Source: Sulfolobales archaeon (GTDB lineage: Archaea > Thermoproteota > Thermoprotei_A > Sulfolobales > NBVN01). From it: a stretch of DNA of 64,000 bases. Positions 49,959-58,937 of this stretch are shown piece after piece. The notes under the pieces were generated by a model that had not been told where the DNA came from, searched no databases, and worked only from the letters and a program-made list of their open reading frames with translations. The position numbers and the translations under genes are program-made. Every line of letters starts with the position of its first letter. Within the stretch, counting starts at the first letter, position 1. The stretch is taken from contig JANXEN010000003.1 in the NCBI GenBank assembly GCA_025058345.1, positions 149,970 to 213,969 on the forward strand. The letters are read 5' to 3'.

Positions 49959-51563
49959 ATGGTTAGAATCAAAGTGAAGGTGTGCAGTGTTGCAGATATT
50001 AGGAGGATGGATGAACTAGCTAGCAGTAAATTCGGAATTAATAGCTTATTACTTATGGAGGATGCAGGTTCAGCTATTTTTTCTCTCATTAAAGAAAAGA
50101 TCGGTGTGTATGGAAGGAACTTCCTCATCATTGCTGGAACCGGTAATAACGGAGGTGATGCCTTAGTTTCTGCCAGAAGGCTACACGCATATGGAGGTAA
50201 TGTAAGAGTAATTGTTGTGGGCGATCCTTCGAAGTATCGTGATCCTTCGAAGCAGAACTATGAATTAATTAATTCTCTAGGTGTAAAGTGTACGGTTGTT
50301 AAGGAGGTTAAGGACCTTGACGTTGTTAAAGATTGGCTTACTTGGTGTGAAGTAGTAGTTGTAGGTCTAATTGGAATAGGTCTTAAAGGTGAGGTTTCAG
50401 GTATTTACAAGGATGTAATTAACTTAATTAATAAATACTGCGATAAGATAGTAGTGAGTGTTGATATCCCATCTGGTATATGTGCGGACACCGGTAATGT
50501 ACGCGGGGCAGCGGTGAAATCACGTTACACAATCACTTTCGGGAATCCTAAATTTGGTAACGTGCTTTATCCTGGATACTACTACGGAGGTGAACTATAT
50601 GTATCTAGGCTTTCCTACCCGCCTGAGCTCTACGATTCTGAGGACATTCGTGCGGAATTAAACGTCCCTACCCAACTGCCTGAGAGGGTTCGGTGGGGAC
50701 ATAAAGGCACTTTCGGTAAGTTTCTAGTAGTGTCGGGCTCTAAATATTATTACGGGGCTCCTTACTACGTGTCTTACTCCTTCTTAAAAGCAGGGGGCGG
50801 CTACTCAAGGCTTGCAGCGCCTAAGTCAATTATACCATACATCGCTTCTCGATGTAGTGAGGTGGTGTATATTCCCTTAGATGAAACTTCGGAAGGAAGT
50901 ATTTCAATGAACAATTACGATTACATACTTAGTATTATCGAATCATACGATATAGATGTTGTAGCTTTAGGTCCTGGAACCTCAACAAACAGCGAAACCC
51001 AACAATTACTCCTTAATCTAATTTCCGCTATCGAAAAGCCGTTAATCATTGATGGGGATGGAATAACAGCTTTAGCTAAAGACGTCGATAGGGTGAAAAA
51101 TAGAAAGTCACCAACTGTAATTACGCCACACTTAATAGAATTTTCGAGACTAACGGGTCTCGGATTAAAAGAGATATTGGAAGATGCTCCAAATAATCTG
51201 AGAAGGGCCTGCAGAGAATTAAACGTATATATAGTGCTTAAGGGAGCTCATACCCTTATCGGAAACCCTTACGGTTATCTATTCATAAACATGAGCGGTA
51301 ATCCAGGGATGGCTAAGGCAGGAAGTGGTGATATATTGACTGGAACTATAGCCGCTATGTACGGTATTGGATTGAAAGATTTTGAGGAAGCTGTGAGGAT
51401 GGGTGTTTTCATACATGGCTTAGCTGGTGATATAGCTGCGGAGGACTTAGGTGAGGATGGTGTAACTCCTGAGGACATTTTAAGTTACTTACCAAAAGCC
51501 ACTAAATTGTTGAGAGAGGACATCAAAACCGTAATCGACAAATATACGCCTAAAATAGTGTAG
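49959..51563 (+). CDS. nnr: Bifunctional NAD(P)HX epimerase / ADP-dependent dehydratase
   Basis: 534 residues, the usual two-domain fusion. N-terminal YjeF_N epimerase: GINSLLLMEDAGSAIF near 26-41 and GTGNNGGDALVSARRL near 60-75, VSVDIPSGI near 164. C-terminal ADP-dependent dehydratase: GHKGTFGKFLVVSGS near 247-261, ALGPGTST near 330, IDGDGITAL near 365, VITPHLIEFSRLTG near 387-400 and the ribokinase-like SGNPGMAKAGSGDILTG near 446-462. Repairs hydrated NADH and NADPH, which form quickly at high temperature. ATG behind GGTGATAT, 11 bases after the flavin reductase gene. Confidence 0.96.
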   Translation: MVRIKVKVCSVADIRRMDELASSKFGINSLLLMEDAGSAIFSLIKEKIGVYGRNFLIIAGTGNNGGDALVSARRLHAYGGNVRVIVVGDPSKYRDPSKQNYELINSLGVKCTVVKEVKDLDVVKDWLTWCEVVVVGLIGIGLKGEVSGIYKDVINLINKYCDKIVVSVDIPSGICADTGNVRGAAVKSRYTITFGNPKFGNVLYPGYYYGGELYVSRLSYPPELYDSEDIRAELNVPTQLPERVRWGHKGTFGKFLVVSGSKYYYGAPYYVSYSFLKAGGGYSRLAAPKSIIPYIASRCSEVVYIPLDETSEGSISMNNYDYILSIIESYDIDVVALGPGTSTNSETQQLLLNLISAIEKPLIIDGDGITALAKDVDRVKNRKSPTVITPHLIEFSRLTGLGLKEILEDAPNNLRRACRELNVYIVLKGAHTLIGNPYGYLFINMSGNPGMAKAGSGDILTGTIAAMYGIGLKDFEEAVRMGVFIHGLAGDIAAEDLGEDGVTPEDILSYLPKATKLLREDIKTVIDKYTPKIV

Positions 51564-51651
51564 GGTATAAGCATTAATTGATATGGTTTCCAGATTTTTA
51601 TATATTCCTAAAGTTTAGATGTTATTTGAATAAACAACTGCATTTGGAGGT

Positions 51652-52404
51652 TTGTCAAGCTTGGATTTAAGTAAGGCTCGCGAGTTATTGGTTCGCGAGG
51701 CCCTGAATTACCTGTATGATGCTGAAGTCATTGGAATTGGTACGGGTACGACTGTCGAAAGGTTGATTAACTTAATGGGATCCGTTAGGGATACCTTACA
51801 AGGCAAATATTTCATTGCTTCATCCCTGGCAACCGCCCTTAAACTTAAAGAAGGAGGATTTAAAGTCATTGATCCACGCTCAATTGATTACTTAGACCTT
51901 TACGTAGATAGTGCCGATAGGGTTGATGGTAATCTAAACCTAATTAAGGGTGGTGGTGCGGCTTTAACTATGGAGAAGCTACTCTCATACTACTCTAGAT
52001 ATAATGTCTACATGATTGATTACAGTAAATTTGTTGAACGCTTCAGCAGCAATGATTTAGTACCTATTGATGTGCTGCCTCAGTCAATCACATTGGTCAT
52101 CAACTGCTTAAATAAGCTTGGTTATAAATCCTTAATCAGATATTGCGGTAAAGGTAGGCACGGACCTGTAGTGTCCGACGTCGGAGGAATAATAATTGAT
52201 ATTACCTTACCAGTAGATGAAGACTTACAAGAATTTAACAGGAAAATTAAGGACATACCGGGTGTCATTGAGACTGGGTTGTTTTTAGGACTATCCGACT
52301 TAGTCCTCGTAGGATATGAAGATAGGGTTGACTCTTTAAGAGGTATGAGGTTCGTGGGAATGCACCATAGCTCCAGTCCCTCCCAAAGAGGTCCTCATGG
52401 TTAG
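51652..52404 (+). CDS. rpiA: Ribose-5-phosphate isomerase A
   Basis: 250 residues. GIGTGTTVERLI near 27-38 (substrate phosphate loop), DLYVDSADRVDGNLNLIKGGGAALTMEKLL near 82-111 (catalytic residues in the KGGGAALTxEK motif) and IPGVIETGLFLGL near 204-216. Interconverts ribose and ribulose 5-phosphate, supplying PRPP for pyrimidine synthesis and ribose 5-phosphate for PdxS. TTG 51652 lies two bases after GGAGG; TTG 51661 may be the real start. The last 69 bases overlap the mevalonate kinase gene on the other strand. Confidence 0.95.
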   Translation: MSSLDLSKARELLVREALNYLYDAEVIGIGTGTTVERLINLMGSVRDTLQGKYFIASSLATALKLKEGGFKVIDPRSIDYLDLYVDSADRVDGNLNLIKGGGAALTMEKLLSYYSRYNVYMIDYSKFVERFSSNDLVPIDVLPQSITLVINCLNKLGYKSLIRYCGKGRHGPVVSDVGGIIIDITLPVDEDLQEFNRKIKDIPGVIETGLFLGLSDLVLVGYEDRVDSLRGMRFVGMHHSSSPSQRGPHG

Positions 52405-53358
52405 ACCTCCTGAAAGTCTCATAGCTACCTCAACACCTTCCTGGTTATTTGGCGCTAATGCTATTACACAACCACCACCGCCAGCCCCAGTTATCTTAGA
52501 TCCCAGCGCCCCAGCAGTTCGTGCTGCGTATATTAAATCGCTTAACCTCTTATTAGATACCCCTAAAGCGTCTAGAAGGCCTTGGTTGATGTTCATTAAC
52601 TCACCCAATAACATCAGATTACCTTCCATTAACGTCTTTTCAGCTTTCTCAACTAAAATTCCAATAATTTTAATGATGTTACTCACTAGGTCAGGATGTC
52701 TACTCATTAGGTCTTTAACCTTCATTATTAGGTCTTTGGTCCTTGCCTCTCTTTCAACGTAGCCAATAACTATGGGTAGGGATGTAGAAGCCTGAAGTTC
52801 TTTAACTTCGTAGTTATTGCCCCCCAGTAACTTAACTTTAATTACCCCTCCATAGGTAGTTATTGATGTATCCATAGGTGAAGCGATTCCCTGAACAGAT
52901 TTCTCAACCTCCCACCCAAGCCTAGCTATTTCCCTCTTCTCTAAATCGTAGCCGAGTGCCTTACTGTAAGCCAATACAGTAGCAACTGCGACTGCTGCTG
53001 AAGTACCTAAGCCTGCACCAACTGGCATCTCAGACCTTACAAAGACGTTAACTCCTTTAAATATCCCTAAATACTTAGATACGATGTCTATTGCACCCCT
53101 TAGGTAAGCTACTGCTGAAAGGGTCTTCCCGTAGTCTGTCTCAATGATTAATTCATCACCAGAGAAAGTAACTGAGACTCCAGGGAGTTGTAGGTCTGAT
53201 GCAACGATTTTGACTAGGTTATCATTCCTTAACTCAGTAGTTACGTACACCCTTTTACCTATGGACATAACGAGGGCAGGCTCACCGTAAACTACAGCAT
53301 GTTCTCCGAATAAAGTGACTTTACCGGGAGCAGACGCTATTATCTTATTCGAACCCAT
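52336..53358 (-). CDS. mvk: Mevalonate kinase
   Basis: 340 residues, GHMP kinase. SAPGKVTLFGEHAVVYG near 8-24, the ATP loop EMPVGAGLGTSAAVAVA near 107-123, SPMDTSITTYGG near 160-171 and GSKITGAGGGGCVIAL near 299-314. Phosphorylates mevalonate for isoprenoid and membrane lipid synthesis. ATG at 53356-53358 follows GGGGT; four codons upstream is another ATG. Overlaps rpiA by 69 bases at the 3' ends, so both C-termini are encoded on opposite strands of the same DNA. Confidence 0.95.
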   Translation of the reverse strand: MGSNKIIASAPGKVTLFGEHAVVYGEPALVMSIGKRVYVTTELRNDNLVKIVASDLQLPGVSVTFSGDELIIETDYGKTLSAVAYLRGAIDIVSKYLGIFKGVNVFVRSEMPVGAGLGTSAAVAVATVLAYSKALGYDLEKREIARLGWEVEKSVQGIASPMDTSITTYGGVIKVKLLGGNNYEVKELQASTSLPIVIGYVEREARTKDLIMKVKDLMSRHPDLVSNIIKIIGILVEKAEKTLMEGNLMLLGELMNINQGLLDALGVSNKRLSDLIYAARTAGALGSKITGAGGGGCVIALAPNNQEGVEVAMRLSGGLTMRTSLGGTGAMVHSHEPHTS

Positions 53359-53465
53359 TAAATACCCCATTCTTTAAATAACCAATGATTATTTAAATTA
53401 GCTTTACTATATTTACGGGAAGTTAAGATTATTAAGCTGTAAATGACTGTCATCAAGGATATAAG

Positions 53466-54392
53466 ATGAAGCTATCTTCTATCGGTGAGAGGGCAGTAAT
53501 AAATAATTTACTCAGCATAATAAGGAAGTCATTCCCTATAAGTGACGTTCCACTAGGCGATGATGCAGCGGCAGTAAAGTTTGGGGATCAGTGGCTTATC
53601 TTGAAGATAGATGGCTCATCCGCAAACACATCTAAGTACGAATTTATGGATTGGTATGATTTTGGCTGGAGGATTGCATCATCAGCTGTTTCGGATGTTG
53701 TGGCAAAAGGTGGGTTTCCATTAGGTATAGTCTCTTCTATAGGGATTCCAGCAGATTACGATGACTCAATCATATACGACATAATTAGCGGGGTTACAGA
53801 CTTCGCATCAACATTGAATTCCTATGTCTTGGGTGGCGACGTCAACGAATCCTTAAATGATGTTTGGCTCGACATCGCAGTACTGGGGACTGCGAGGAAA
53901 TTTATTCCGGCGGTAGGACTGCAGGCCGGAGACTATTTACATGTTACTGGATGTTTAGGGTTGTCAGCTATACCCTATATTTTACATTTTAAGAAAGTTG
54001 ATCCTACACCATGGATGGATGTCCTTAAGAGTATTTGGCGGTCCGTACCACCATTAGATTTTTTGAAAATAGCTAGTAATGTAAAGGCATCTACGGACAT
54101 TAGTGATGGTTTAGCATCTATCAGTAGAGTATTAAGTTTAAGTAATGTTGGTCTAGAGATTGATGAGTTTCCTCTATGTAGTAAATGTGTTGAATTTGCT
54201 GAGGAGCTTAATATAGATTTATCGAACTTCATAAAATTCTTAGGTGAGGAGTTTCAAATAGTTTTTACATTTGGTGATGGATTAATCGACCCGAGATACC
54301 CAAGATTAGGAAGGATAGTAAAAGGTAATGGGATAGTGATTAAGGGAGAGAAAGTTGACTTCGGTTGGGAGTACTTTAGAGGTTATCATTAG
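53466..54392 (+). CDS. thiL: Thiamine-monophosphate kinase (ThiL family)
   Basis: 308 residues. N-terminal GERAVINNLLSII, metal-binding PLGDDAAAVKF near 29-39, DVVAKGGFPLGIVSSIGIP near 77-95, GGDVNES near 122-128 and the C-terminal STDISDGLASISRVL near 208-222. Converts thiamine phosphate to thiamine diphosphate, the cofactor of the ThDP enzyme in this window. ATG at 53466 behind AAGGA, divergent from mvk. An AIR-synthase-related paralogue cannot be ruled out. Confidence 0.85.
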   Translation: MKLSSIGERAVINNLLSIIRKSFPISDVPLGDDAAAVKFGDQWLILKIDGSSANTSKYEFMDWYDFGWRIASSAVSDVVAKGGFPLGIVSSIGIPADYDDSIIYDIISGVTDFASTLNSYVLGGDVNESLNDVWLDIAVLGTARKFIPAVGLQAGDYLHVTGCLGLSAIPYILHFKKVDPTPWMDVLKSIWRSVPPLDFLKIASNVKASTDISDGLASISRVLSLSNVGLEIDEFPLCSKCVEFAEELNIDLSNFIKFLGEEFQIVFTFGDGLIDPRYPRLGRIVKGNGIVIKGEKVDFGWEYFRGYH

Positions 54393-54473
54393 CATCATTT
54401 ACTGCAATTACTTATAGATTTAATGTATTGGGATATGATCGATAATTTTAATATTCTTTTCATTAACTATTAA

Positions 54474-54911
54474 TTGGTGGTTTTTATTCCTGTAATAAGA
54501 CGTCAAAGGAAATTCCAGTTTAAAGTCGCAGACATAATGAACACCCCACCAATAACTATTCACTATAGTGCCTCAGTATTTGATGTAGCTAAGTTAATGT
54601 TTGATAAATGGGTTGGGAGTGTTATGGTGGTGGATGATAACGGTCGCTTAGTTGGAATTATAACTGAGCGGGATTTAGTTAAGACGATGGCAATAGGTAA
54701 GTTATCTAAGGATTTAACAGCTAAATCCATTATGACGGAAAAACCCATCACCATCCTACCGGATGCGTTGGTTTACGATGCTTTGAAAAAGATGAGGAAC
54801 TACAACGTACGGCACTTACCTGTCGTTAATGGTGAGAATAGACCCCTAGGGATGATATCCGCTAGGGATTTACTGGATGCGGTGCTAATGTTCACTGAAA
54901 TTTTCATGTAA
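54474..54911 (+). CDS. Two-CBS-domain protein
   Basis: 145 residues, two consecutive CBS domains (about 18-75 and 80-140) with the repeated VADIMNTPPITIHYSASVFDVAKLM and SIMTEKPITILPDALVYDALKKM starts and ITERDLVK / ISARDLLDAV ends. Such Bateman modules bind AMP, ATP or SAM. Start uncertain: TTG 54474 or GTG 54477 from a leaderless message (TTTAATATT upstream), or a non-canonical ATT at 54486 five bases after GGTGG. It is convergent with the radical SAM gene. Confidence 0.9.
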   Translation: MVVFIPVIRRQRKFQFKVADIMNTPPITIHYSASVFDVAKLMFDKWVGSVMVVDDNGRLVGIITERDLVKTMAIGKLSKDLTAKSIMTEKPITILPDALVYDALKKMRNYNVRHLPVVNGENRPLGMISARDLLDAVLMFTEIFM

Positions 54912-54931
54912 TTATTTATTTCTTCCAAAGT

Positions 54932-56035
54932 TTATAAAGGACACATTGCTATGTTATGTGAATATGGGCAGTGCGCACAGGTGGGTGAGTTACCCCAGCA
55001 GTCCTGCATGTTACTGCTTGTATAGCTGCAGTAATGGGATAAGTGGCAGTCAAGACACGATGGTTGTGTAAAGAACGTGGTTTTAAATCTGAATGATACG
55101 TATTCTTTCTTCCTCCATAGGTCTATAAGACTTTCTTCATTTATGTTACCGAATTTAACAGCTTTAATCACTCTCTCGACTTCGTAGAAGGAGTTCCTCC
55201 AATTATGTGCGTAGTTAATGCAAGGTGTTACGCACCCATCCCACCGAATAAAGACTGCCTTATTGTTAATGAAGGGGCAAGATCTCTCAACCATGGGTTT
55301 ATGTTTCGGGATGATTACGTATCCACCTATAGATAAGACCTCCTTAGAAATTTCGTCGAATGCCTTAGATAGATTATCAATTAACTCGGTGTCTATATAT
55401 ATGGCTAGATCCTTTTCATGTTTTCTTGAAAGGGGTATGATGTGTGAAAAAACTATCTTCCTAAAGCCTAAAGACCTAGCAAATGAGGGAACTTTAGGTA
55501 TGTCGTTGAGGTTCATAGCGTTTATTGTAAACCACATAGTTAAGTCGGGTTTATAACTACCTTTCCTCAAGTCGTTGACTTTAAGTATGCCTTTAAGAAC
55601 ATCTCCTAATAAACCTCCGACACGTATGCTCTTGTAGACGTCTGTCTCCACGGAGTCAACACTGACTATTATTTCATCTATTCCTGTGCTCAGTAACTCA
55701 TTGATGCGGCTGTCCAGTAACGAACCATTAGTATTTATAGCTACGTATATACCTAAGTCCTTAACAAGCTTGATGTATTCAATTACTTTAGGATGTGTTA
55801 ACGGTTCACCCCACCCACTAAAAACAACTTTCTCTATATGTAATTCCGCAATGTTTTTAATAACATTATTAAAGGTTCTGTCGTCCATCTCGCCTAAAAC
55901 TTCCTCAAACATAAGGTTCCTGAAGCAGTGTATGCAACCGTAATTACATTTAGTAGTAACTTCGACCACAACTTCCCTAGGTTTAGAATCACTTCTAAAC
56001 TGGAATTCCCACTCACCGTAGCTAAAGGCGCTCAA
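54932..56035 (-). CDS. Radical SAM/SPASM maturase for tungsten oxidoreductase
   Basis: 367 residues. Radical SAM motif VEVTTKCNYGCIHCFRN near 24-40 (CX3CX2C), VVFSGWGEPLTHP near 69-81, and a SPASM-like C-terminus with many cysteines (CPFINN, DGCVTPCINYAHN, SCLDCHLSHYCSY, DCWGNSPTCAHCPY). It follows the aldehyde ferredoxin oxidoreductase gene on the same strand, as do the radical SAM proteins annotated as tungsten cofactor oxidoreductase maturases. The chemical modification is not known. ATG at 56035; 75 bases separate it from the AOR stop. Confidence 0.85.
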   Translation of the reverse strand: MSAFSYGEWEFQFRSDSKPREVVVEVTTKCNYGCIHCFRNLMFEEVLGEMDDRTFNNVIKNIAELHIEKVVFSGWGEPLTHPKVIEYIKLVKDLGIYVAINTNGSLLDSRINELLSTGIDEIIVSVDSVETDVYKSIRVGGLLGDVLKGILKVNDLRKGSYKPDLTMWFTINAMNLNDIPKVPSFARSLGFRKIVFSHIIPLSRKHEKDLAIYIDTELIDNLSKAFDEISKEVLSIGGYVIIPKHKPMVERSCPFINNKAVFIRWDGCVTPCINYAHNWRNSFYEVERVIKAVKFGNINEESLIDLWRKKEYVSFRFKTTFFTQPSCLDCHLSHYCSYTSSNMQDCWGNSPTCAHCPYSHNIAMCPL

Positions 56036-56110
56036 AATACGTACACCCCTATAAGGTTTATTTAAAAATGTTAAAAAGTTAGTTTTAGTTTTTAAATTAA
56101 ATAGTTCCGC

Positions 56111-58000
56111 CTACCCTGGAAGCAGTCCCTCATCCTCAAGTAAATCAGCTGCCCACTTAAGTCCTAATTCTTCTAATTTAGCTCTTGTAGGTCTGCCGTT
56201 GATCCACCCTCTAGCCTTGTAATAGTCATTAAGCATTTCGTCGAGTTTGACTACACGACCCTTAGATGGGCCTTCAGGCATCGGCTCCTCTAGTAATCTC
56301 TTCGGAAGAGTGTCGTATTCCTTGCCATCTCCGAAGCTAAGTATGTTGAACACCCTCTCTGCATTATATATTCTTTCCCCTATCAATTCTAAGTCTTTAG
56401 AGGATAGTTCCCAACCGGTCACAGCATTCATGAATTTAGTGAAGTCATCGGTCCATAACGCAAACGTGTCAAATTTACATACCACTAAACTATCAACTAC
56501 TGCAAATACGTCCTGGAACTCCTTGACTAATGGGCCTTTATCCTTAATATCAAATCTATCAACTAATTTCGGAACTCCTAAGACTTCTGGCGATATGAGG
56601 TAGGCTCTTAAGTGACATCCGCCTCTGTTGCTTGTTGCGTATGCAAGACCGTGGCCTTGAACACCTCTAGGATCGTAGGCCGGTAGTTCTTGACCTCTAA
56701 CAACCATCGCAAGCTCTGGTGCGCCGTACTTCTCAGCCAATCTCTTTGCACCTTCAGCTAGGTCACAACCAATTCCAGACCTGTAAGCCATCCTCCACAC
56801 AAGCTCAACTAATGCCTCACCATTACCCCACTCAACCTTCAAACCTCTTAAAACATCTTCAGGTACTTTACCTCTCTGCACTAACTCCATTAAAGTACCT
56901 ATTACGTGGCCTGCGGAGATTGCGTCAAGACCTAATTCATTAGTTAAGAAGTGAGCCTTGCTAACGGCAGCTAGATCCGATACACCTGTATGAGCGCCAA
57001 ATGACCAAACAGTCTCGTACTCAGGTCCTCCACCCTCACCAGTAAATGGCGGTTTAGTTATCCTAGAGTATCTAGCACATCCTATAGGGCATCCCCAACA
57101 TACCTCTTCACGCTGTTTCTCCCAATCTATCGTGGTGCTAGCTATTGTCTCACCACTTATCAGACGTGCATCAGGGAATACACCGGTCTGGAAGTTCCGT
57201 GTCGGGAATATACCTGCATTATTAATTATGTTGACAAGAATTGCTGTACCGTACTTGGGAAGTGACTCACTAGTTACTGGGCTTTCTTTAATCTTCCTCA
57301 TAGCCTCCTTAACAACTTCGCTAAACTTACTTTGATTAGCGATAGGTGGTTTCTCACGACCATAGACGGCGATCGCCTTAACTTTCTTAGATCCCCAGAC
57401 AGCTCCGTGTCCTCCCCTACCAGCTGCTCTAGCTTTATCGTTAATTATACAAGCTATTCTGGAGAGGTTCTCACCAGCAGGTCCTATACATGCGACCTTA
57501 ATATCCTTAGCCTCCGACTTACCTACCTCAGCACTCAACTCTTCGACAATCGCATCTGTTGTTGCATGTGTGTCTGCACCCCACAGATGACAGGCATCTC
57601 TGATCTCTACCTTACCATCGTGGACCCATAGATACACAGGATGTTGGGATACTTCCTCAAGTACTATGGCGTCAAAACCTGCGAATTTTAGGTATGGCCC
57701 GAACTTACCTCCTGACTGCGCATCATGTATAGTATTAGTTAATGGTGATTTCGTCACAGAGCACCATCTGCCTGACGCGGGAACACCTAAAATACCAGTC
57801 AACGGACCAGTCATTACGTAAGCTTTATTCAAAGGTCCGAAGGGGTCAGCCTTAGGAGGGATTTCCTTCAAAGCTAGGTAAACCCCTAAACCCCTGCCTC
57901 CAATCCATTTCATAAGTGTTGATTCGCATAGAGACTCGCAGCTTACACGAGAGTTCCATAAGTTAACCCTAGCTATCTTACCTATATAACCTCCAGGCAT
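56111..58000 (-). CDS. aor: Tungsten-containing aldehyde:ferredoxin oxidoreductase
   Basis: 629 residues. Fe-S ligands C301, C304, C308 (CWGCPIGC) and C508 (VVCKFDTF), pterin-binding segments ARAAGRGGHGAVWGSKKVKAIAV in the first third, and N-terminal GYIGKIARVNLWNSR with GGRGLGVYLA. Oxidises aldehydes to acids with ferredoxin and needs a bis-pyranopterin tungsten cofactor. Length is in the AOR/FOR range; the exact subfamily is unresolved. ATG at 57998-58000, with an inverted repeat over its promoter. Upstream, on the same strand, are Tfx-like and MoaD genes. Confidence 0.95.
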   Translation of the reverse strand: MPGGYIGKIARVNLWNSRVSCESLCESTLMKWIGGRGLGVYLALKEIPPKADPFGPLNKAYVMTGPLTGILGVPASGRWCSVTKSPLTNTIHDAQSGGKFGPYLKFAGFDAIVLEEVSQHPVYLWVHDGKVEIRDACHLWGADTHATTDAIVEELSAEVGKSEAKDIKVACIGPAGENLSRIACIINDKARAAGRGGHGAVWGSKKVKAIAVYGREKPPIANQSKFSEVVKEAMRKIKESPVTSESLPKYGTAILVNIINNAGIFPTRNFQTGVFPDARLISGETIASTTIDWEKQREEVCWGCPIGCARYSRITKPPFTGEGGGPEYETVWSFGAHTGVSDLAAVSKAHFLTNELGLDAISAGHVIGTLMELVQRGKVPEDVLRGLKVEWGNGEALVELVWRMAYRSGIGCDLAEGAKRLAEKYGAPELAMVVRGQELPAYDPRGVQGHGLAYATSNRGGCHLRAYLISPEVLGVPKLVDRFDIKDKGPLVKEFQDVFAVVDSLVVCKFDTFALWTDDFTKFMNAVTGWELSSKDLELIGERIYNAERVFNILSFGDGKEYDTLPKRLLEEPMPEGPSKGRVVKLDEMLNDYYKARGWINGRPTRAKLEELGLKWAADLLEDEGLLPG

Positions 58001-58015
58001 AGAAACACCTTCATC

Positions 58016-58039
58016 TATTATCTAACAATGGAGATAATA
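58016..58039. promoter_or_regulatory. Inverted repeat over the AOR promoter (operator candidate)
   Basis: TATTATCT (58016-58023) and AGATAATA (58032-58039) are perfect 8-bp inverted copies with an 8-base spacer, ending 16 bases upstream of the AOR start. The repeat lies where the TATA box and transcription start are expected, so a bound dimer would block or recruit polymerase. The Tfx-like protein encoded immediately upstream is the natural candidate regulator; this is inference. Confidence 0.5.
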
Positions 58040-58110
58040 AAAATTGATGGACAATCATATTTTTAGAAATTATGTAATCATTATAATAACCTCATTAGAA
58101 TTAATTTGAA

Positions 58111-58530
58111 CTATGTAATCTTATTGAAGGATATTTTACCTCCGGGATTTAGATGAAGTATTAAGTCGCAGTTAATTCTATTCTCCACCAGATCTATGCA
58201 TTCATAATCAATACTCCTTATAAGTCTTAGAATGAGATCTGCGGTAGTCAGCGGGATCTTCATATTAAGGTTATCTGCCTCACTTAAAATTCTGAAAATA
58301 AGGTCATTTATAGTAATTCCTCTATGGATTATCATTGATGAGTTATTCATTATTTGATTGTATAGGTTGATCGTATTGATAGATTTGTGTATCACCCTTT
58401 TTGCGGACCTCATTAATGAATATACATCAGACTTTGAAACACCTAGTAAACTAGCAATCTCATCTACAGTTTTACCCTGAGATAAGAGTCTAAGAACGGT
58501 GAGCTGTCTGCTAGTTAAGTAAGTTTCCAA
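58111..58530 (-). CDS. Tfx-family-like transcription regulator
   Basis: 139 residues. The N-terminal HTH (YLTSRQLTVLRLLSQGKTVDEIASLLGVSKSDVYSLMRSAKRVIHKSINTINLY in outline) follows the archaeal Tfx pattern, known from regulation of molybdenum formylmethanofuran dehydrogenase genes. The C-terminal 80 residues are probably the sensor. TTG at 58528-58530, preceded by AGGTGG inside the moaD 3' end; the frame is open further upstream. Placed between moaD and aor, it likely controls tungsten enzyme expression in response to cofactor or metal. Confidence 0.75.
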   Translation of the reverse strand: METYLTSRQLTVLRLLSQGKTVDEIASLLGVSKSDVYSLMRSAKRVIHKSINTINLYNQIMNNSSMIIHRGITINDLIFRILSEADNLNMKIPLTTADLILRLIRSIDYECIDLVENRINCDLILHLNPGGKISFNKIT

Positions 58531-58531
58531 C

Positions 58532-58816
58532 TCACCCACCTGCAGCTGGTGGGAATATAGATACTTTATCACCATCTCTCAACAAAGTCTGTAGACCTCC
58601 CTTAAACTGCGCGTGAATACCGTTAACGAAAACTAAATAATTATCTAGTAGGTTCTCTAAGTCCCTGCCAGTCTCTTTAGAAATTAAATCGTACAGATCT
58701 TGGACATATTTAATTAAATTGGCTAAATCAATTTCTTGAGCATCTACCTCAACGTATCTTGATGCCCAACCTAACTTTTCCTGTAGATTTGCAAATACTT
58801 CAACCAAGACCTTCAT
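58532..58816 (-). CDS. moaD: MoaD/ThiS-family sulfur carrier
   Basis: 94 residues, ubiquitin-like. VLVEVFANLQEKLGW at the N-terminus, VFVNGIHAQ near 65-73, RDGDKVSIFPPAAGG with the C-terminal diglycine that is activated as thiocarboxylate for molybdopterin synthesis. Context with AOR strongly favours pterin cofactor (MoaD) over thiamine. Start ATG at 58814-58816; GTG at 58825 preceded by GAGGT is an equal alternative. First gene of the moaD-tfx-aor-rSAM unit. Confidence 0.9.
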   Translation of the reverse strand: MKVLVEVFANLQEKLGWASRYVEVDAQEIDLANLIKYVQDLYDLISKETGRDLENLLDNYLVFVNGIHAQFKGGLQTLLRDGDKVSIFPPAAGG

Positions 58817-58937
58817 AGAAATCACTAATACCTCAGCAAAAAGTTATTTAATTTTTACTGACGGTATTCACCATGATTTTTCTAATAATCGACAACTTTT
58901 TTTACTCTAATATGGGAATTTAATTTGGTGATAAATT

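Noticed and set aside
57132..57631. Two plus-strand open frames opposite the aldehyde ferredoxin oxidoreductase gene
   Set aside because: They mirror the conserved coding strand, show serine/leucine-rich low-information sequence and no family match.
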